Shown here piece by piece: positions 19,601 to 26,031 of a stretch of 41,725 nucleotides of DNA. Below the pieces are notes generated by a model. The model saw only the letters and a program-made list of their open reading frames with translations. It made no database searches and was not told the origin of the DNA. The stretch comes from an uncultured Oscillospiraceae bacterium (GTDB lineage Bacteria; Bacillota; Clostridia; Oscillospirales; Oscillospiraceae). Both the position numbers and the translations under genes were made by a program. How positions within the stretch are numbered: the first letter of the stretch is position 1; each line of letters opens with the position of its first letter. Location of the stretch: the NCBI GenBank assembly GCA_937915075.1, contig CALDMA010000306.1, forward strand, positions 1-41,725, read 5' to 3'.

Positions 19601-22388
19601 CAAGAACAACGCACAGTGGATGGAGAACCGGATCGCGGAGATTGAAGCAGAGCACCCAGAGTTCATCGAAGCTGCTGACAGACTGTACAAGTTTGAAAGC
19701 GACTTTATGTGGACTTACGCGGTTGGCGAGGGGCTGATTTCTGCGGACGCATACAAGGCGATGCAGAAGGAGAACCCTTGCTATGTGCCGTTCTTCCGAG
19801 CAGGCTTCAAGGAGCGCGGCAATTCGCTGTTCAAGGCAAAGGGTAGCGGACGTGATCTGATCCATCCGGTTGATAACATCATCGACAACATCACGAAGCT
19901 CCAGAATGCAGCCGCGAGAAACGCAGTCATGCTTCAGCTCAGAAGAGAAGCCGTAAGAAGTAAAGCAGATGCCTTATTCATGGAAAAGATGCCTGATCCG
20001 AAGGTTCCGGTCGAAGTTGATCTTCGCGGAATCAAGGAACGTCTCTATAATGAAACGCATGACATTGCCGGTATCGAAATCGCACCGGAAATGCAGGACG
20101 CTTTACAGGAAGTCATTGGTTCCATCGATGATACGATGACGCAGTTCCAGCTTGGAAAAGCGAAGCCGAACAGAGGTGAGATCAAGATTCTTGTAGCCGG
20201 TAAGCCGGAGTTCTGGAAGATCAATGATCCGCTGCTTCTTAGCTCCATCACTTCGATGGACTACCGGAACGCCAGCAAGGTGATCACGGCTTTCGGATCA
20301 GTTTCAAGATTTATCACGTCAAACATCACCGGTAACAACGTGATCTGGTCGGTGTTCTCTAATGCGCCGAGAGATCTACAGACGCTGCTTACGTACTCGA
20401 TGGCGACGAAGAATCCTGGAAAAATGCTGCAGGGTGTCGCAGATACCTACCTTAACTACATCAACAACGCACGGGGCAAGAGTGTTGATCCGCTCTTCTC
20501 CGAGTATCTTGCAATGGGCGGCGAGGGCGCACCGGTGTGGTCCGGCAGCAAGGATTATGTAAAGGACATGCGAAAGCTCATAAGCTCTACGAGAGAACAC
20601 CCTGAAATGAATCCGCTCAAATGGGCAATGTTCGTTTCGGATATGATCGAGATGGGGCCGAGATTCGCAACCTATAAGATGTGCCGGGAAGCTGGAATGA
20701 ATCCGCAGAAGGCGTTTTATGCTGCGATGGATATTACAGTAAACTTCCGTAGAAATGGCATCAATTCAAAAACGCTCAACCAGTTTATCCCGTTCTTCAA
20801 TGCAGGCGTGCAGGCAACGGACAAGATGATCCGGTACTTCACTGCTGAGGATCTTCGGGAAATGAAACTTGTCGGTGGTGCCGGAGACGGTGGAGACGGC
20901 GGAGACGGTACTGGAAAATGGGTTGAGGTGAACGGTAAGGAGAGAGGACGGGCGATTGCAGGCAGAATTGCATTCTCCGCAGCGCTGTCTCTGATCATGG
21001 CTGCACTCGTTGTTGCATGGTCGCGTAGAAATAAGGAAAGCAAGGATGATTTCGATATGCTTTCGAACTACACGAAGAACTCCTACTTCTGTATCTCGTT
21101 AGGCGATGGAAAGTATTTCACAATCCCGAAGGGGCAGAACGTAGCTGTGCTTGAATCGTTCTTCGAAAGACTGCTTGAAAGAACGGTGGGCGGTAATGAC
21201 CATGCGTTTGACGAGTATTATTCATACTTGGCGGACAATGTTCTTCCAAGTATTGCATCAGACTTGGTTGCCTCGCTCGGAAATGTAAAGCAGGACGGAC
21301 TTCAAGATGGCTTGCTCGACCTGGCGAGCGGAACTCTTGGATCACTTGGTGTGATCGGAGAAATGGCGCAGCTTGTGGCGAACCAGGACTATCTCGGAAA
21401 GCCAATTGTAAGCAGTCAGAACAAAGACAAGGTTTATGAGAAACAGTACACGGAGAAGTCAAGCGAGATGGCATACCTTCTCGGAAAGTACTTGCATCTC
21501 AGTCCGCAAATTGTTGACCATTTCGGCAAGAATATTCTTGGCTGGATGTGGACCTACCCTTCCGCACTTTTCCCAATCAATGACGGCAAGGGTGTGAAGG
21601 GAGAGCGTGACTGGACGCTTGGTGTGAAGAATACGTACAATCGCGATAACGTCTATTCAAACGATCTCAGTAACTGGATCTACGATAAGGCGGAAGACTC
21701 AAAAAAGATGTACAAATCCTACGGCACGAACGAGCAGGCGCTGGAAAGCACGCTCGACAGCAACATGAAGTCGTACTACCAGAACGCAGTCGGACTTGCG
21801 AAGAACGAAGAGAACGGGCGCGAGATCCGGCGCGCTGCACTTGATAAACTGAAGGAGTATCGGAAGGAATCAGAGCACGGCGTGGAAGATGCGGATCGGA
21901 AGGCAATCTACGACATTGTAGAGAGCAACGGCAACACTTCTATTCTTCCGGGCGTTATGGGTACTTCCATTAAATCGAACGGCGAGACGTATGATCTTAC
22001 CGGGAAAGAATATATGGAGTACCAGGATGCATATGAAGACCGTTATTATGATTATGCGGATGACTGCATCAAGGCAACAGACGACGAGGAACAGCAGAGC
22101 AAGATTGCAGGTGACCTGAAGCAGCTTGCGAGAGAGCAGGCTATGGATGAGATTCTTTCGAAGAAGGGAATCAAGTCCAGCAGCACTTCGAAGCTGAAGG
22201 ACTGGGCAGATTCTGGTTATGATGTGGAGGATTATTTCACACTCAAGCAGGAAATGAACGACGCGAAGGCTGGAAAGGACAGCACCAAGGCAAGAAAGAA
22301 TGCAGTAAAAAGCGTAATCAACAGCAGCGGACTTTCGTCTGACGCGAAAGAAAAGCTGTGGGCGATTGCCGATTACAATAGTAAATAA
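10689..22388 (+). CDS. giant polyvalent virion protein (methyltransferase-helicase-peptidase-LPD38)
   Basis: 3899 residues, uninterrupted, with AAGGAG upstream. In order: disordered Q/N/S/T-rich start; glycine/alanine-rich hydrophobic segment (~335-530); acidic low-complexity linkers; methyltransferase-like domain with LEPSAGIGGLA (~1292) and NPPF (1357-1360); R/S/G-rich linker (1475-1593) overlapping a second gene; Strawberry-notch-type helicase with GDGTGVGKG (1695-1703), DEAH (1799-1802) and QGLGRTHR (2194-2201); metallopeptidase site HEFGH (2737-2741) with a later GLAEF glutamate (2792); then an LPD38-like region with one membrane-type helix (3427-3444). The methyltransferase-helicase pair resembles phage P1 DarB. 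Such polyvalent proteins are packaged and injected to counter host defence and prepare the DNA. Domain names are from motif recognition; individual activities are untested. Confidence 0.9.
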   Translation: MAKRSKINNRDAKYELLRQSEHRDDSGQISNKATSQLYLDNYYEKNDDDSYSLNSATQRSIQASHDRTQRAANAQARKATYNTKSVNSVSRNLVDDVGKRYGYTRPTPTQQTSTSQNIRNDALQELKNRRATSSNATPSTAPRTGNTQNTVSQSLVDYVSKHGNNTVAQATRHHAAMTDFANKGINRAIVNAVKAPVNALKNAGGNPLKMADEEAEKYGKNRAAIPEKIRQYSEMTSGQKYMYNHLFDTQGRDAAEEYRSRLMDDVNRRVARQNTEGNLADKTAVGRVANQFVSGVTNSGEGLQKLAQWVTLDKEKRAQSVNDYETEMRREKAGKVEGVLQDIASSTGNMVGSAALGSALGGAAGVSEKAVSSLSGALFGASQGGHAYQEAINEGYSPIRSALYAGEEAASEYYTEKLLGGVEALGGGRIAKALGNTQVAKAAAEGINKAVKSDIGRGLLNRLGSHAANALGEASQEGLQYWTQGIARNVILGEGKDESGNIDPVKGLSFSDPEFWYSAALGAANSMLMNVGGDVLHLAGNEIEHRTDDWQQRRNDERNYQSQFQNDRFVNDNTLFNDMRDYTEFSEAPSQNLDTQAPASEAPAFRDVEMPGDISSDNNITVTTEGSDSNTKDVTNAAVDKLKKTRTRKSSTSSVDDVKNTSDAVSDTVNAAVDALKNKAEQNTAESTPDAAKEATQAAVEAINTEDAAQTTPTTEEHSESVEETVDERNDDAKGETLDSSSISAAPNSEAPVAPSAPDLKSALAHDNHYISPDGMNYTIIRTIHGGFVGGMNSIDGREIADGKTGIATSEFGSRLEAINALSELAQANRATSDAAVQEEAPSASNDSARNIIKSAFEDGGVINQNAVNKLTPNQMQMINDMFEGNGDKYSAKPDVKAPERNYTGALTGDQLRAGIKAYDNFTANKVEYNVVSEDDGYVGTLRDTSNDLYGGFIVDGRALRYSTEPKETMDAAIDELVQFAENNGLLSGNGKKSADNYTPYVDKVSTNVTAPRNAEPSEKPWGAFQATNEAKRRAGVRFKDDDAARTQYVNSFSEYMLGRFDEDNDVSMQQVVTDYDENMAKAYQAGFDGKPISFLQDDAEFKKFDSVMSDATDAMWKLGYNQHNIRTQKQEKEEKRAEKPRAGAAPAKEAPKAEPKKMPTVSSNPQSSIADRVAEKVASGQSFTANWLFDVANNAYGGTMAEGTYSVKDAYDGMELGINKYLMNADFVKAGNGSLKDALNTLAELQKIMRNIPTQTKRTEEMESYQQFSTPPTIAFTAARLANITSDDVVLEPSAGIGGLALWGKAWGAKVYGNELSKRRLAFLNELGLDGTFNENAEQINNVLPDNIQPTVVIMNPPFSSTAGRMKSNKTANAKRHIEQALDRLEDGGRLVAILGRGMADDAPAFSAWWNDLRKEYTIRSNVRIDGSNYQKYGTTFDDQLVVIDKVGPQEGKTLTGEYKDLSKLLTDLEGVRNERNPISRSDMESNKSVSGTEPGRSGVVSERTERSRPSTHDGSRNDATDRRGISGSSEEGLGESGGRRSGRNGSERDSRKPGKSEDGRVGIGRDTERRVSKSSGESNESDSGRVDQPVKLEKPASSEKAERVATVDINSTFTPYEPEKVRIKGAKAHPGKLVESAAMGAVEPPDATYVPHLPQELIDRGMPSSAQLENIVYAGQAHQQFLPSGERKGYFIGDGTGVGKGLQLASIILDNFNQGRRKAVWVSEKESLIKDAQRDWADLEQDKKDVFSFKKFKNNDIKASEGICFATYDTLGSRKQDGIDRLTNWLGKDFDGVIVLDEAHNMKNAVRIKKARGSSGPTQKAIWGLKLQESFPKARIVYATATGASSIENFAYLERLGLWGPGTSFTDFKDFYTKVSAGGLAAMELVARDMKSLGDYMARSISYDGVQYDTIEHELTPIQHEIYDKMSDAWRVVLRNIDKALELTGAANNGNARGAAASAFWGSLQRFYNQILTSMAMPSVLSDIQTQLDNGKSVVIQLTNTNEAEAKRKIADNAKNGGDLDDLDLTPSETLIDFLQKSFPVQLYEEYQDENGNTHSKPVTNSNGEPVLDKKAIALRDKLIGEVGQMQVPDGPLEMLLDTFGVDNVAEVTGRTRRVVYHRQSDGSMKRVVEKWSKKKGEADTAAFQSGKKRILIFSEAGGTGKSYHADLRAKNQQQRVHYILQAGWKADAAIQGLGRTHRTNEASTPIYKLVTTNVMGQKRFTSTIAKRLNQMGALTKGQRDAGSGVFSERDNLENPISEDALAKYYETAPDEVIRELGIKIYDKNGLINKSATDLRNVPKFLNRILALRVEDQNEVFENFYSILEEMTENAMKDGTLDRGMESYKADKIEVADEKPVYQDENTHAETKYVQLKVYNRPALIPYENVEDAHLNFMGMYRLKDGSVRAVYKGSTITDKRTGEVVQKYRLDGPVRGKSSYFIEKTFNEQAEKLPKKEWKKAWEAETQKAPEYVENTLHMLTGTLLPIWSKLPENNTRVMRIVTTDGKQYLGRVISPDQIDSVLRNLGTTRTKKQYTLKSLMSEVLDKNQELVLRDNRWKIRRRRVSGDWRIEVTGSNLWALNRVEGIISETIGYEKRYFIPTGSKGEYTLGSIIRSNPVMDVRSAGTDDDDGVLHSLSKHDDTSDTSDSAALNSKKNPTPSEDGEKPEDRWTAKKNSESMETSSKRLSDIIGQAAHDWGFNVTSGTRYVKGEGNMGEFNERNRGIRTKITNDLPTFSHEFGHWLDKTYNITDSVRLPKEVRKDIETAFFMNPDNADLYSGKSASVKLKEGLAEFVRYYLQNRDAARIDFPKLTDYILKQMSPGELAKFNGFADQVNAYYSMDAGDAKSSIRLKEDSRPDYRTNMEKFHDWYHSWYQENVDSVHGFREFDVRNGTNTYTYASNAAYTDARVAQTIMEGIYDLDGNYIGPGLKDALAGIDVNDKEVYIAFGEYLAVKHGIEWIAQNKRVFADDRKNNAQWMENRIAEIEAEHPEFIEAADRLYKFESDFMWTYAVGEGLISADAYKAMQKENPCYVPFFRAGFKERGNSLFKAKGSGRDLIHPVDNIIDNITKLQNAAARNAVMLQLRREAVRSKADALFMEKMPDPKVPVEVDLRGIKERLYNETHDIAGIEIAPEMQDALQEVIGSIDDTMTQFQLGKAKPNRGEIKILVAGKPEFWKINDPLLLSSITSMDYRNASKVITAFGSVSRFITSNITGNNVIWSVFSNAPRDLQTLLTYSMATKNPGKMLQGVADTYLNYINNARGKSVDPLFSEYLAMGGEGAPVWSGSKDYVKDMRKLISSTREHPEMNPLKWAMFVSDMIEMGPRFATYKMCREAGMNPQKAFYAAMDITVNFRRNGINSKTLNQFIPFFNAGVQATDKMIRYFTAEDLREMKLVGGAGDGGDGGDGTGKWVEVNGKERGRAIAGRIAFSAALSLIMAALVVAWSRRNKESKDDFDMLSNYTKNSYFCISLGDGKYFTIPKGQNVAVLESFFERLLERTVGGNDHAFDEYYSYLADNVLPSIASDLVASLGNVKQDGLQDGLLDLASGTLGSLGVIGEMAQLVANQDYLGKPIVSSQNKDKVYEKQYTEKSSEMAYLLGKYLHLSPQIVDHFGKNILGWMWTYPSALFPINDGKGVKGERDWTLGVKNTYNRDNVYSNDLSNWIYDKAEDSKKMYKSYGTNEQALESTLDSNMKSYYQNAVGLAKNEENGREIRRAALDKLKEYRKESEHGVEDADRKAIYDIVESNGNTSILPGVMGTSIKSNGETYDLTGKEYMEYQDAYEDRYYDYADDCIKATDDEEQQSKIAGDLKQLAREQAMDEILSKKGIKSSSTSKLKDWADSGYDVEDYFTLKQEMNDAKAGKDSTKARKNAVKSVINSSGLSSDAKEKLWAIADYNSK
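15112..15465 (+). CDS. overprinted gene nested in the giant gene (+1 frame)
   Basis: 117 residues in a different frame from the giant gene, with AAGGAG eight bases before its ATG. The product is acidic and helix-like, with normal hydrophobic patterning (DQTWNLINLFQELSQDDQEW; LDEEFLEAAKKGWENLVDEEV-type segment), unlike random out-of-frame sequence. Over the same bases the giant protein is a disordered R/S/G-rich linker, as expected if that frame is constrained by, or arose after, the nested one. It sits between the methyltransferase-like and helicase domains. It may be an independent protein made from the same mRNA. No family recognised. Confidence 0.6.
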   Translation: MKETRLVDQTWNLINLFQELSQDDQEWFLNELNDPGQALMMAVEMMPPTDEEFLEAAKKGWENLVDEEVAETVAREIQESLENLKTVEWGSEEIPSDEYLKVAAKAMNPILEGLISQ

Positions 22389-22397
22389 GTAGTTCAG

Positions 22398-22430
22398 GAG
22401 GGGTTCTCAGCAATGGGAACTCCTCTTTTT
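22398..22430 (+). terminator. rho-independent terminator after giant gene
   Basis: GAGGGGTTCTC (22398-22408) pairs with GGGAACTCCTC (22415-22425) with two G-U pairs, followed by five Ts. Confidence 0.9.
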
Positions 22431-22431
22431 C

Positions 22432-22459
22432 ATAGGTCGGTTTGTTTTTGCTTGCAAAG
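22432..22459 (+). promoter_or_regulatory. shared late-unit motif, copy 3 (upstream of scaffold)
   Basis: ATAGGTCGGTTTG begins two bases after the terminator T tract. The left half matches copies 1 and 2; the GGGATATT half is not conserved. A conventional promoter may follow: TTTACA (22462-22467), 17-bp spacer, ATATTA (22485-22490). Confidence 0.5.
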
Positions 22460-22500
22460 CATTTACATTGTAAGAAGAGCAGGCATATTAGCCTGAATAA

Positions 22501-22521
22501 AGACTCACGGGAAAGACCGCG
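22501..22521 (+). promoter_or_regulatory. shared leader motif, copy 2
   Basis: AGACTCACGGGAAAGACC in the scaffold leader matches the terminase leader at 2144-2164 with only purine or pyrimidine exchanges. It lies about 11 bases after the possible -10 at 22485. Confidence 0.4.
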
Positions 22522-22539
22522 AAAGCTAAAGGAGCTTAT

Positions 22540-23406
22540 ATGAAGAAATATTTTTTAAACCTCCATGCATTTGACGGAGACGGCGGTGCCGCATCCGCAG
22601 CAGGAGCATCGGGCGATGCAGGCCAGGCCGCCGCTGGCAATGGGGCGAGTCTGATCACAGACGGTAACCAGCCGGACGCCACGGCAGTAAAAGGCACAGA
22701 ATTTGAAACCTTTATGTCTGGACATCCGGAGGAGGCCAAGAAGTGGTTTGATGATCGCTTCCAGGACGTATTCAACAAGCGCTTCAAGGACTACAAGTCC
22801 ATGGAGGGCCGCGTAAAGGCCAGCGACCAGGTGATGCAGATGCTTGCTACAAAGTATGGCATCGATGACGCGAGTGACATCAAGTCCATCACGGACGCTC
22901 TCAAGAATGATGATTTCCTGTATGCCGAGCGCGCAGAGGCAAATGGAAGAACCATTGATGAGCAGCGAAACTGGGACACACTGGAGCGTGAGAACCGAGA
23001 GTACCGAGAGATGCAGCGGCAGGCAGAGCGGCGCGAGCAGATCAGCCGTCAGATGGCAGAGTGGGATAAGCAGAGTGCAAACCTGAAGCAGCTTTTCCCG
23101 TCTTTCGATCTCGACAGAGAACTTCAGAATCCAGATTTCGAGAATGCCCTTCGTGGCGGTCTCTCTATGGAAAGAGCGTTTTACGCAGTCCATGGAGATG
23201 AGATCGTTTCTGGAGCAATGCAGACGACAGCAAATGCTGTCCGCAGCGCAACCGTGCAGGATATGGCTGCACGAAGATCACGGCCACGGGAGAACGCCAT
23301 CGGCGCTCAGGCATCGGCGAAGGTATCAAAGGATGTGCATAAACTTTCTAGACAGGAAAGAGCGGAGATCGCCAAACGCTCTATGTATGGAGATGTCCGC
23401 TTCTGA
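22540..23406 (+). CDS. scaffolding protein
   Basis: 288 residues with ribosome binding site AAAGGAGC. It lies directly before the major capsid gene and is highly charged and helical (coiled-coil-like residues ~140-185: ERENREYREMQRQAERREQ), with an acidic, glycine/alanine-rich N-terminal region, the usual profile of a phage scaffold that is removed during head maturation. The N-terminus carries LNLHAF (residues 6-11), matching the LNLQFF-type site cut by Prp, so the phage protease encoded at 5708 may remove the first 11 residues. Assignment rests on position and composition. Confidence 0.8.
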   Translation: MKKYFLNLHAFDGDGGAASAAGASGDAGQAAAGNGASLITDGNQPDATAVKGTEFETFMSGHPEEAKKWFDDRFQDVFNKRFKDYKSMEGRVKASDQVMQMLATKYGIDDASDIKSITDALKNDDFLYAERAEANGRTIDEQRNWDTLERENREYREMQRQAERREQISRQMAEWDKQSANLKQLFPSFDLDRELQNPDFENALRGGLSMERAFYAVHGDEIVSGAMQTTANAVRSATVQDMAARRSRPRENAIGAQASAKVSKDVHKLSRQERAEIAKRSMYGDVRF

Positions 23407-23417
23407 AAAGGAGCATT

Positions 23418-24413
23418 ATGCATACAAAGTATCATTTAAATCTTCGCGCATTTGACAGCGTTATCAATGCAACCACGTCGAGTGGTTCTGGTAACAATCT
23501 TGCACCGGAGATCAAGACGTATTATTCCGACTACCTCATTGATCTTGCAGAGGCGGAGCTTGTGCATGATCAGTTCGGCCAGAAGAGAAATATTCCGGCA
23601 GGGCATGGCAAGGAGATCGAGTTTAGACAGTTCCATCCTCTTGCCAAGATCCAGACAGAACTTGTGGAGGGCGTAACGCCAGAGGGACAGTCTCTTGACG
23701 CGTCCACGCTTTCCGCGAAGGTAAAGCAGTACGGCGGCTATGTAATTCTTACAGATCTTCTGGACCTTACCGCCATCGACAACATCAAGACAGAAGCCAC
23801 GCAGCTTATCGGCTCGCAGGCAGGAAGAAGTCTTGATACCGTCGTGCGTGAGATCCTGAACGGCGGTACAAACGTACAGTACCATGAGGGTGAGAGAGCT
23901 GGAAGAACGGCGCTCACGACAGCGGATACCATGACCGTAAAGTGCATTCGCAATGCAGTCAGAACGCTGAAGCATCAGAATGCGAAGATGATCGATGGCA
24001 GCTTCGTGGGTATCATCCACCCGGATGTTTCCTACGATCTCATGTCTGATCCGAACTGGGTTGAGTGGCAGAAGTACACAACGCCGGAGAAGATGTATGA
24101 GAACGAGATCGGTAAGATCGCCGGTGTGCGTTTCGTAGAGACGACCGAGGCGAAAATCTTCGAGAATGCCGGTGGCGATTCCAGCAAGTTCGACATCTAC
24201 TCTACGCTGATCATCGCAGCGAACGCGTACGGAACCACCAACATCGAGGGCGGCGGACTTCAGCTTATTGTGAAGCAGAAGGGTTCTGCCGGTACGTCTG
24301 ATCCTCTCGATCAGAGATCCACCATCGGCTGGAAAGCTACCAAGACTGCTGAGCGTCTTGTAGAGGACTACATGGTCCGCATCGAGACCGCGTGCACGTA
24401 TCCAACAAAGTGA
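23418..24413 (+). CDS. major capsid protein, N4-gp56 family
   Basis: 331 residues, AAAGGAGC upstream. Features typical of the N4-gp56 capsid family are visible: LAPEIKTYYSDYLIDLAEAELVHDQFG near the N-terminus in separate segments, GKEIEFRQFHPL, the GVTPEGQSLDASTLSAKVKQYGGYV-type strand region, and IHPDVSYDLMSDPNWVEWQ before the C-terminal EDYMVRIETACTYPTK region. It forms the HK97-fold capsid lattice. The N-terminal LNLRAF (residues 7-12) parallels that of the scaffold and looks like a Prp cleavage site; mature capsid protein may start at D13. Confidence 0.92.
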   Translation: MHTKYHLNLRAFDSVINATTSSGSGNNLAPEIKTYYSDYLIDLAEAELVHDQFGQKRNIPAGHGKEIEFRQFHPLAKIQTELVEGVTPEGQSLDASTLSAKVKQYGGYVILTDLLDLTAIDNIKTEATQLIGSQAGRSLDTVVREILNGGTNVQYHEGERAGRTALTTADTMTVKCIRNAVRTLKHQNAKMIDGSFVGIIHPDVSYDLMSDPNWVEWQKYTTPEKMYENEIGKIAGVRFVETTEAKIFENAGGDSSKFDIYSTLIIAANAYGTTNIEGGGLQLIVKQKGSAGTSDPLDQRSTIGWKATKTAERLVEDYMVRIETACTYPTK

Positions 24414-24431
24414 CGTAGCATTTCATTAAAA

Positions 24432-24457
24432 TGCATGGGGCCGAAAGGCTCCATGCA
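24432..24457 (+). promoter_or_regulatory. GAAA-tetraloop hairpin after the capsid gene
   Basis: TGCATGGGGCC and GGCTCCATGCA form an 11-bp stem with one G-U pair capped by GAAA, but no T run follows. It may stabilise the capsid mRNA end or partly terminate transcription, lowering expression of downstream genes. Confidence 0.65.
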
Positions 24458-24477
24458 ATATTAAAAAGGAGATAGTT

Positions 24478-24744
24478 ATGGCAGTACAGAAAAAGGTAGG
24501 AGAGGGAGTACAGGAAAAGTCGGACGGTTATGTCGATCACGCACCGCTCTTTAAGGATGACGACAAGTACAAGTTCCCTCTGAATGTGATTGTAAACGGG
24601 GTCAAGTATTCCGTGCCAAGAGGAATTCCACTTCACATTCCAAAGATCGTGGCAGAGGTCATCGATCAGTCGCTGATGCAGGATTCCTACGCACACGAGC
24701 TGGACGCGAAGATGCAGAAGACACCACAGGTCACAGAATTCTGA
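24478..24744 (+). CDS. small head protein, hypothetical
   Basis: 88 residues, AAAAGGAGATAGTT upstream. Basic start, then KYKFPLNVIVNGVKYSVPRG as strand-like segments and a helical C-terminal part. Position right after the capsid gene suggests a head accessory or decoration protein; no family recognised. Confidence 0.6.
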   Translation: MAVQKKVGEGVQEKSDGYVDHAPLFKDDDKYKFPLNVIVNGVKYSVPRGIPLHIPKIVAEVIDQSLMQDSYAHELDAKMQKTPQVTEF

Positions 24745-24754
24745 GGTGAGAGCT

Positions 24755-25180
24755 ATGAACGCTAAGTATATGACGATTATTGGGGCTATTGGCGGAGTGA
24801 TCGTATCCGCTTTTGGCGGATGGGATTACTATATGCAGCTGTTGGTTATTTCCATGTGCGTTGACTATATCAGCGGTGTCCTTGTGGCGGCGGTGTGGCA
24901 CAGGTCATCTAAGAGCAAGGACGGAAGCCTGGAGTCTCGCGCGGGCTTTAAGGGACTGATCCGAAAAGGAATGATCCTTCTCACAGTGCTTGTCGCCCAC
25001 TACATGGATCTCACTATTGGTAGCCAGTATATTCGAAATGCACTGGTGATTGGCTTTTCGGCGAATGAAATTCTTTCCATTTTGGAAAACATTGGTCTGA
25101 TGGGCGTAGAGTACCCGGATGTTATGAAACAGGCAATCGAGGCATTAAAAAAGAAGGACACAGGTTCCCATGAGCTATGA
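24755..25180 (+). CDS. holin (phage_holin_4/Cph1-like)
   Basis: 141 residues from the ATG following GAGGTGAG; a GTG nine bases earlier is a weaker choice. Hydrophobic segments at residues ~6-30, ~30-48, ~75-95 and ~102-112 with a charged loop between (SSKSKDGSLESRAGFKGLIRK, split here), and WDYYMQLLVISMCVDYISG, resemble the toxin-secretion/Cph1 holin family. It would form the membrane lesion that frees the endolysin. The endolysin start overlaps its end by 11 bases, the usual holin-lysin cassette. Confidence 0.85.
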   Translation: MNAKYMTIIGAIGGVIVSAFGGWDYYMQLLVISMCVDYISGVLVAAVWHRSSKSKDGSLESRAGFKGLIRKGMILLTVLVAHYMDLTIGSQYIRNALVIGFSANEILSILENIGLMGVEYPDVMKQAIEALKKKDTGSHEL

Positions 25181-25964
25181 TTGTTTAGAAGTTATCCGAA
25201 TCGCGAAAGCAGAGGAAGGATACCTGGAAAAGCTGTCATTGAAGAATCTTGACAGCAAGACTGCAAATGCAGGGGCAGGCAACTACACGAAGTACTGGAG
25301 GGACCTGAAACCGAATATGCAGGGACAGCCATATTGTGACGGTTTTGTAGACTGGTGCTTTATCAAGGCATACGGGGAAAAGGTGGCTGACAAGCTCCTG
25401 TGCGGTGGATCACGCAGCTACTACACACCAACAAGTGCAGGCTTCTTCAAGAAAGCTGGACGGTGGCATGATAAGAATCCGAAGCAGGGCGATGTCATCT
25501 ACTTCAAAAACGCGACACGCATTTGCCATACCGGAATTGTAACCGATGTAGACGCAAGATACGTCTATACGTGCGAGGGGAATACTTCCGGCGCAAATGC
25601 GCTCATTCCGAATGGCGGCGGTGTGTGCTGCAAAAAATATCCTTTGACCTATGCTTCCATTGCCGGATATGGAAGACCTGATTATGGGGTGGCGAGTGTG
25701 CAGGAATATCCTAAGTGGGTAAAATCCGAAGGCGCCTGGTACTACAGGGTGTCCGAAGGGAAGAATGCGCACGGGTGGATGGACATCAAGGAAGGCGCAT
25801 CGGAATATAAGCATAGGTACTATTTCGATGGTAAAGGGAAAATGGTCACCGGATGGAGGGCCGTCGATGGGAAAATGTATTACTTCCAGCCGGACGGATC
25901 GAACATCGGCCAGCTTTACCGCAGTGATGAACGCGGAGCCCAGTCGATCTGGTTCTTCACATAA
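25170..25964 (+). CDS. endolysin: CHAP/NlpC-type domain plus choline-binding-type repeats
   Basis: 264 residues. The catalytic domain (~1-170) has a cysteine in PYCDGFVDWCF (C56) and a histidine in CHTGIV (H120), the order and setting of CHAP/NlpC-P60 cysteine peptidases or amidases that cut peptidoglycan peptides. Residues ~185-255 contain WYYRVSEGKNAHGW, YYFDGKGKMVTGW and MYYFQPDGSNIG, the W/Y/G pattern of cell-wall/choline-binding repeats, pointing to a Gram-positive host. No signal peptide, consistent with holin-dependent release. Terminator at 25991. Confidence 0.9.
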   Translation: MSYDCLEVIRIAKAEEGYLEKLSLKNLDSKTANAGAGNYTKYWRDLKPNMQGQPYCDGFVDWCFIKAYGEKVADKLLCGGSRSYYTPTSAGFFKKAGRWHDKNPKQGDVIYFKNATRICHTGIVTDVDARYVYTCEGNTSGANALIPNGGGVCCKKYPLTYASIAGYGRPDYGVASVQEYPKWVKSEGAWYYRVSEGKNAHGWMDIKEGASEYKHRYYFDGKGKMVTGWRAVDGKMYYFQPDGSNIGQLYRSDERGAQSIWFFT

Positions 25965-25990
25965 CCGGCATGCGTATTATTCATTATGGC

Positions 25991-26018
25991 AAGGCTCCGT
26001 TCTTACGGGGCCTTTTAT
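25991..26018 (+). terminator. rho-independent terminator after lysis genes
   Basis: AAGGCTCCG (25991-25999) pairs with CGGGGCCTT (26006-26014) with one G-U pair; TTTATT follows. Confidence 0.85.
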
Positions 26019-26031
26019 TGTAGGAGAAATC

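Noticed and set aside
10689..22388. The giant frame as an assembly fusion of several genes
   Set aside because: No internal stop or frameshift, a single start signal, and the same domain types are known to be fused in phage polyvalent proteins; the nested gene is the only sign of older boundaries.
25765..26031. Longer version of the first receptor-binding gene starting inside the endolysin
   Set aside because: It would read through the terminator; the ATG at 26032 has a good ribosome binding site and aligns with its paralogue.
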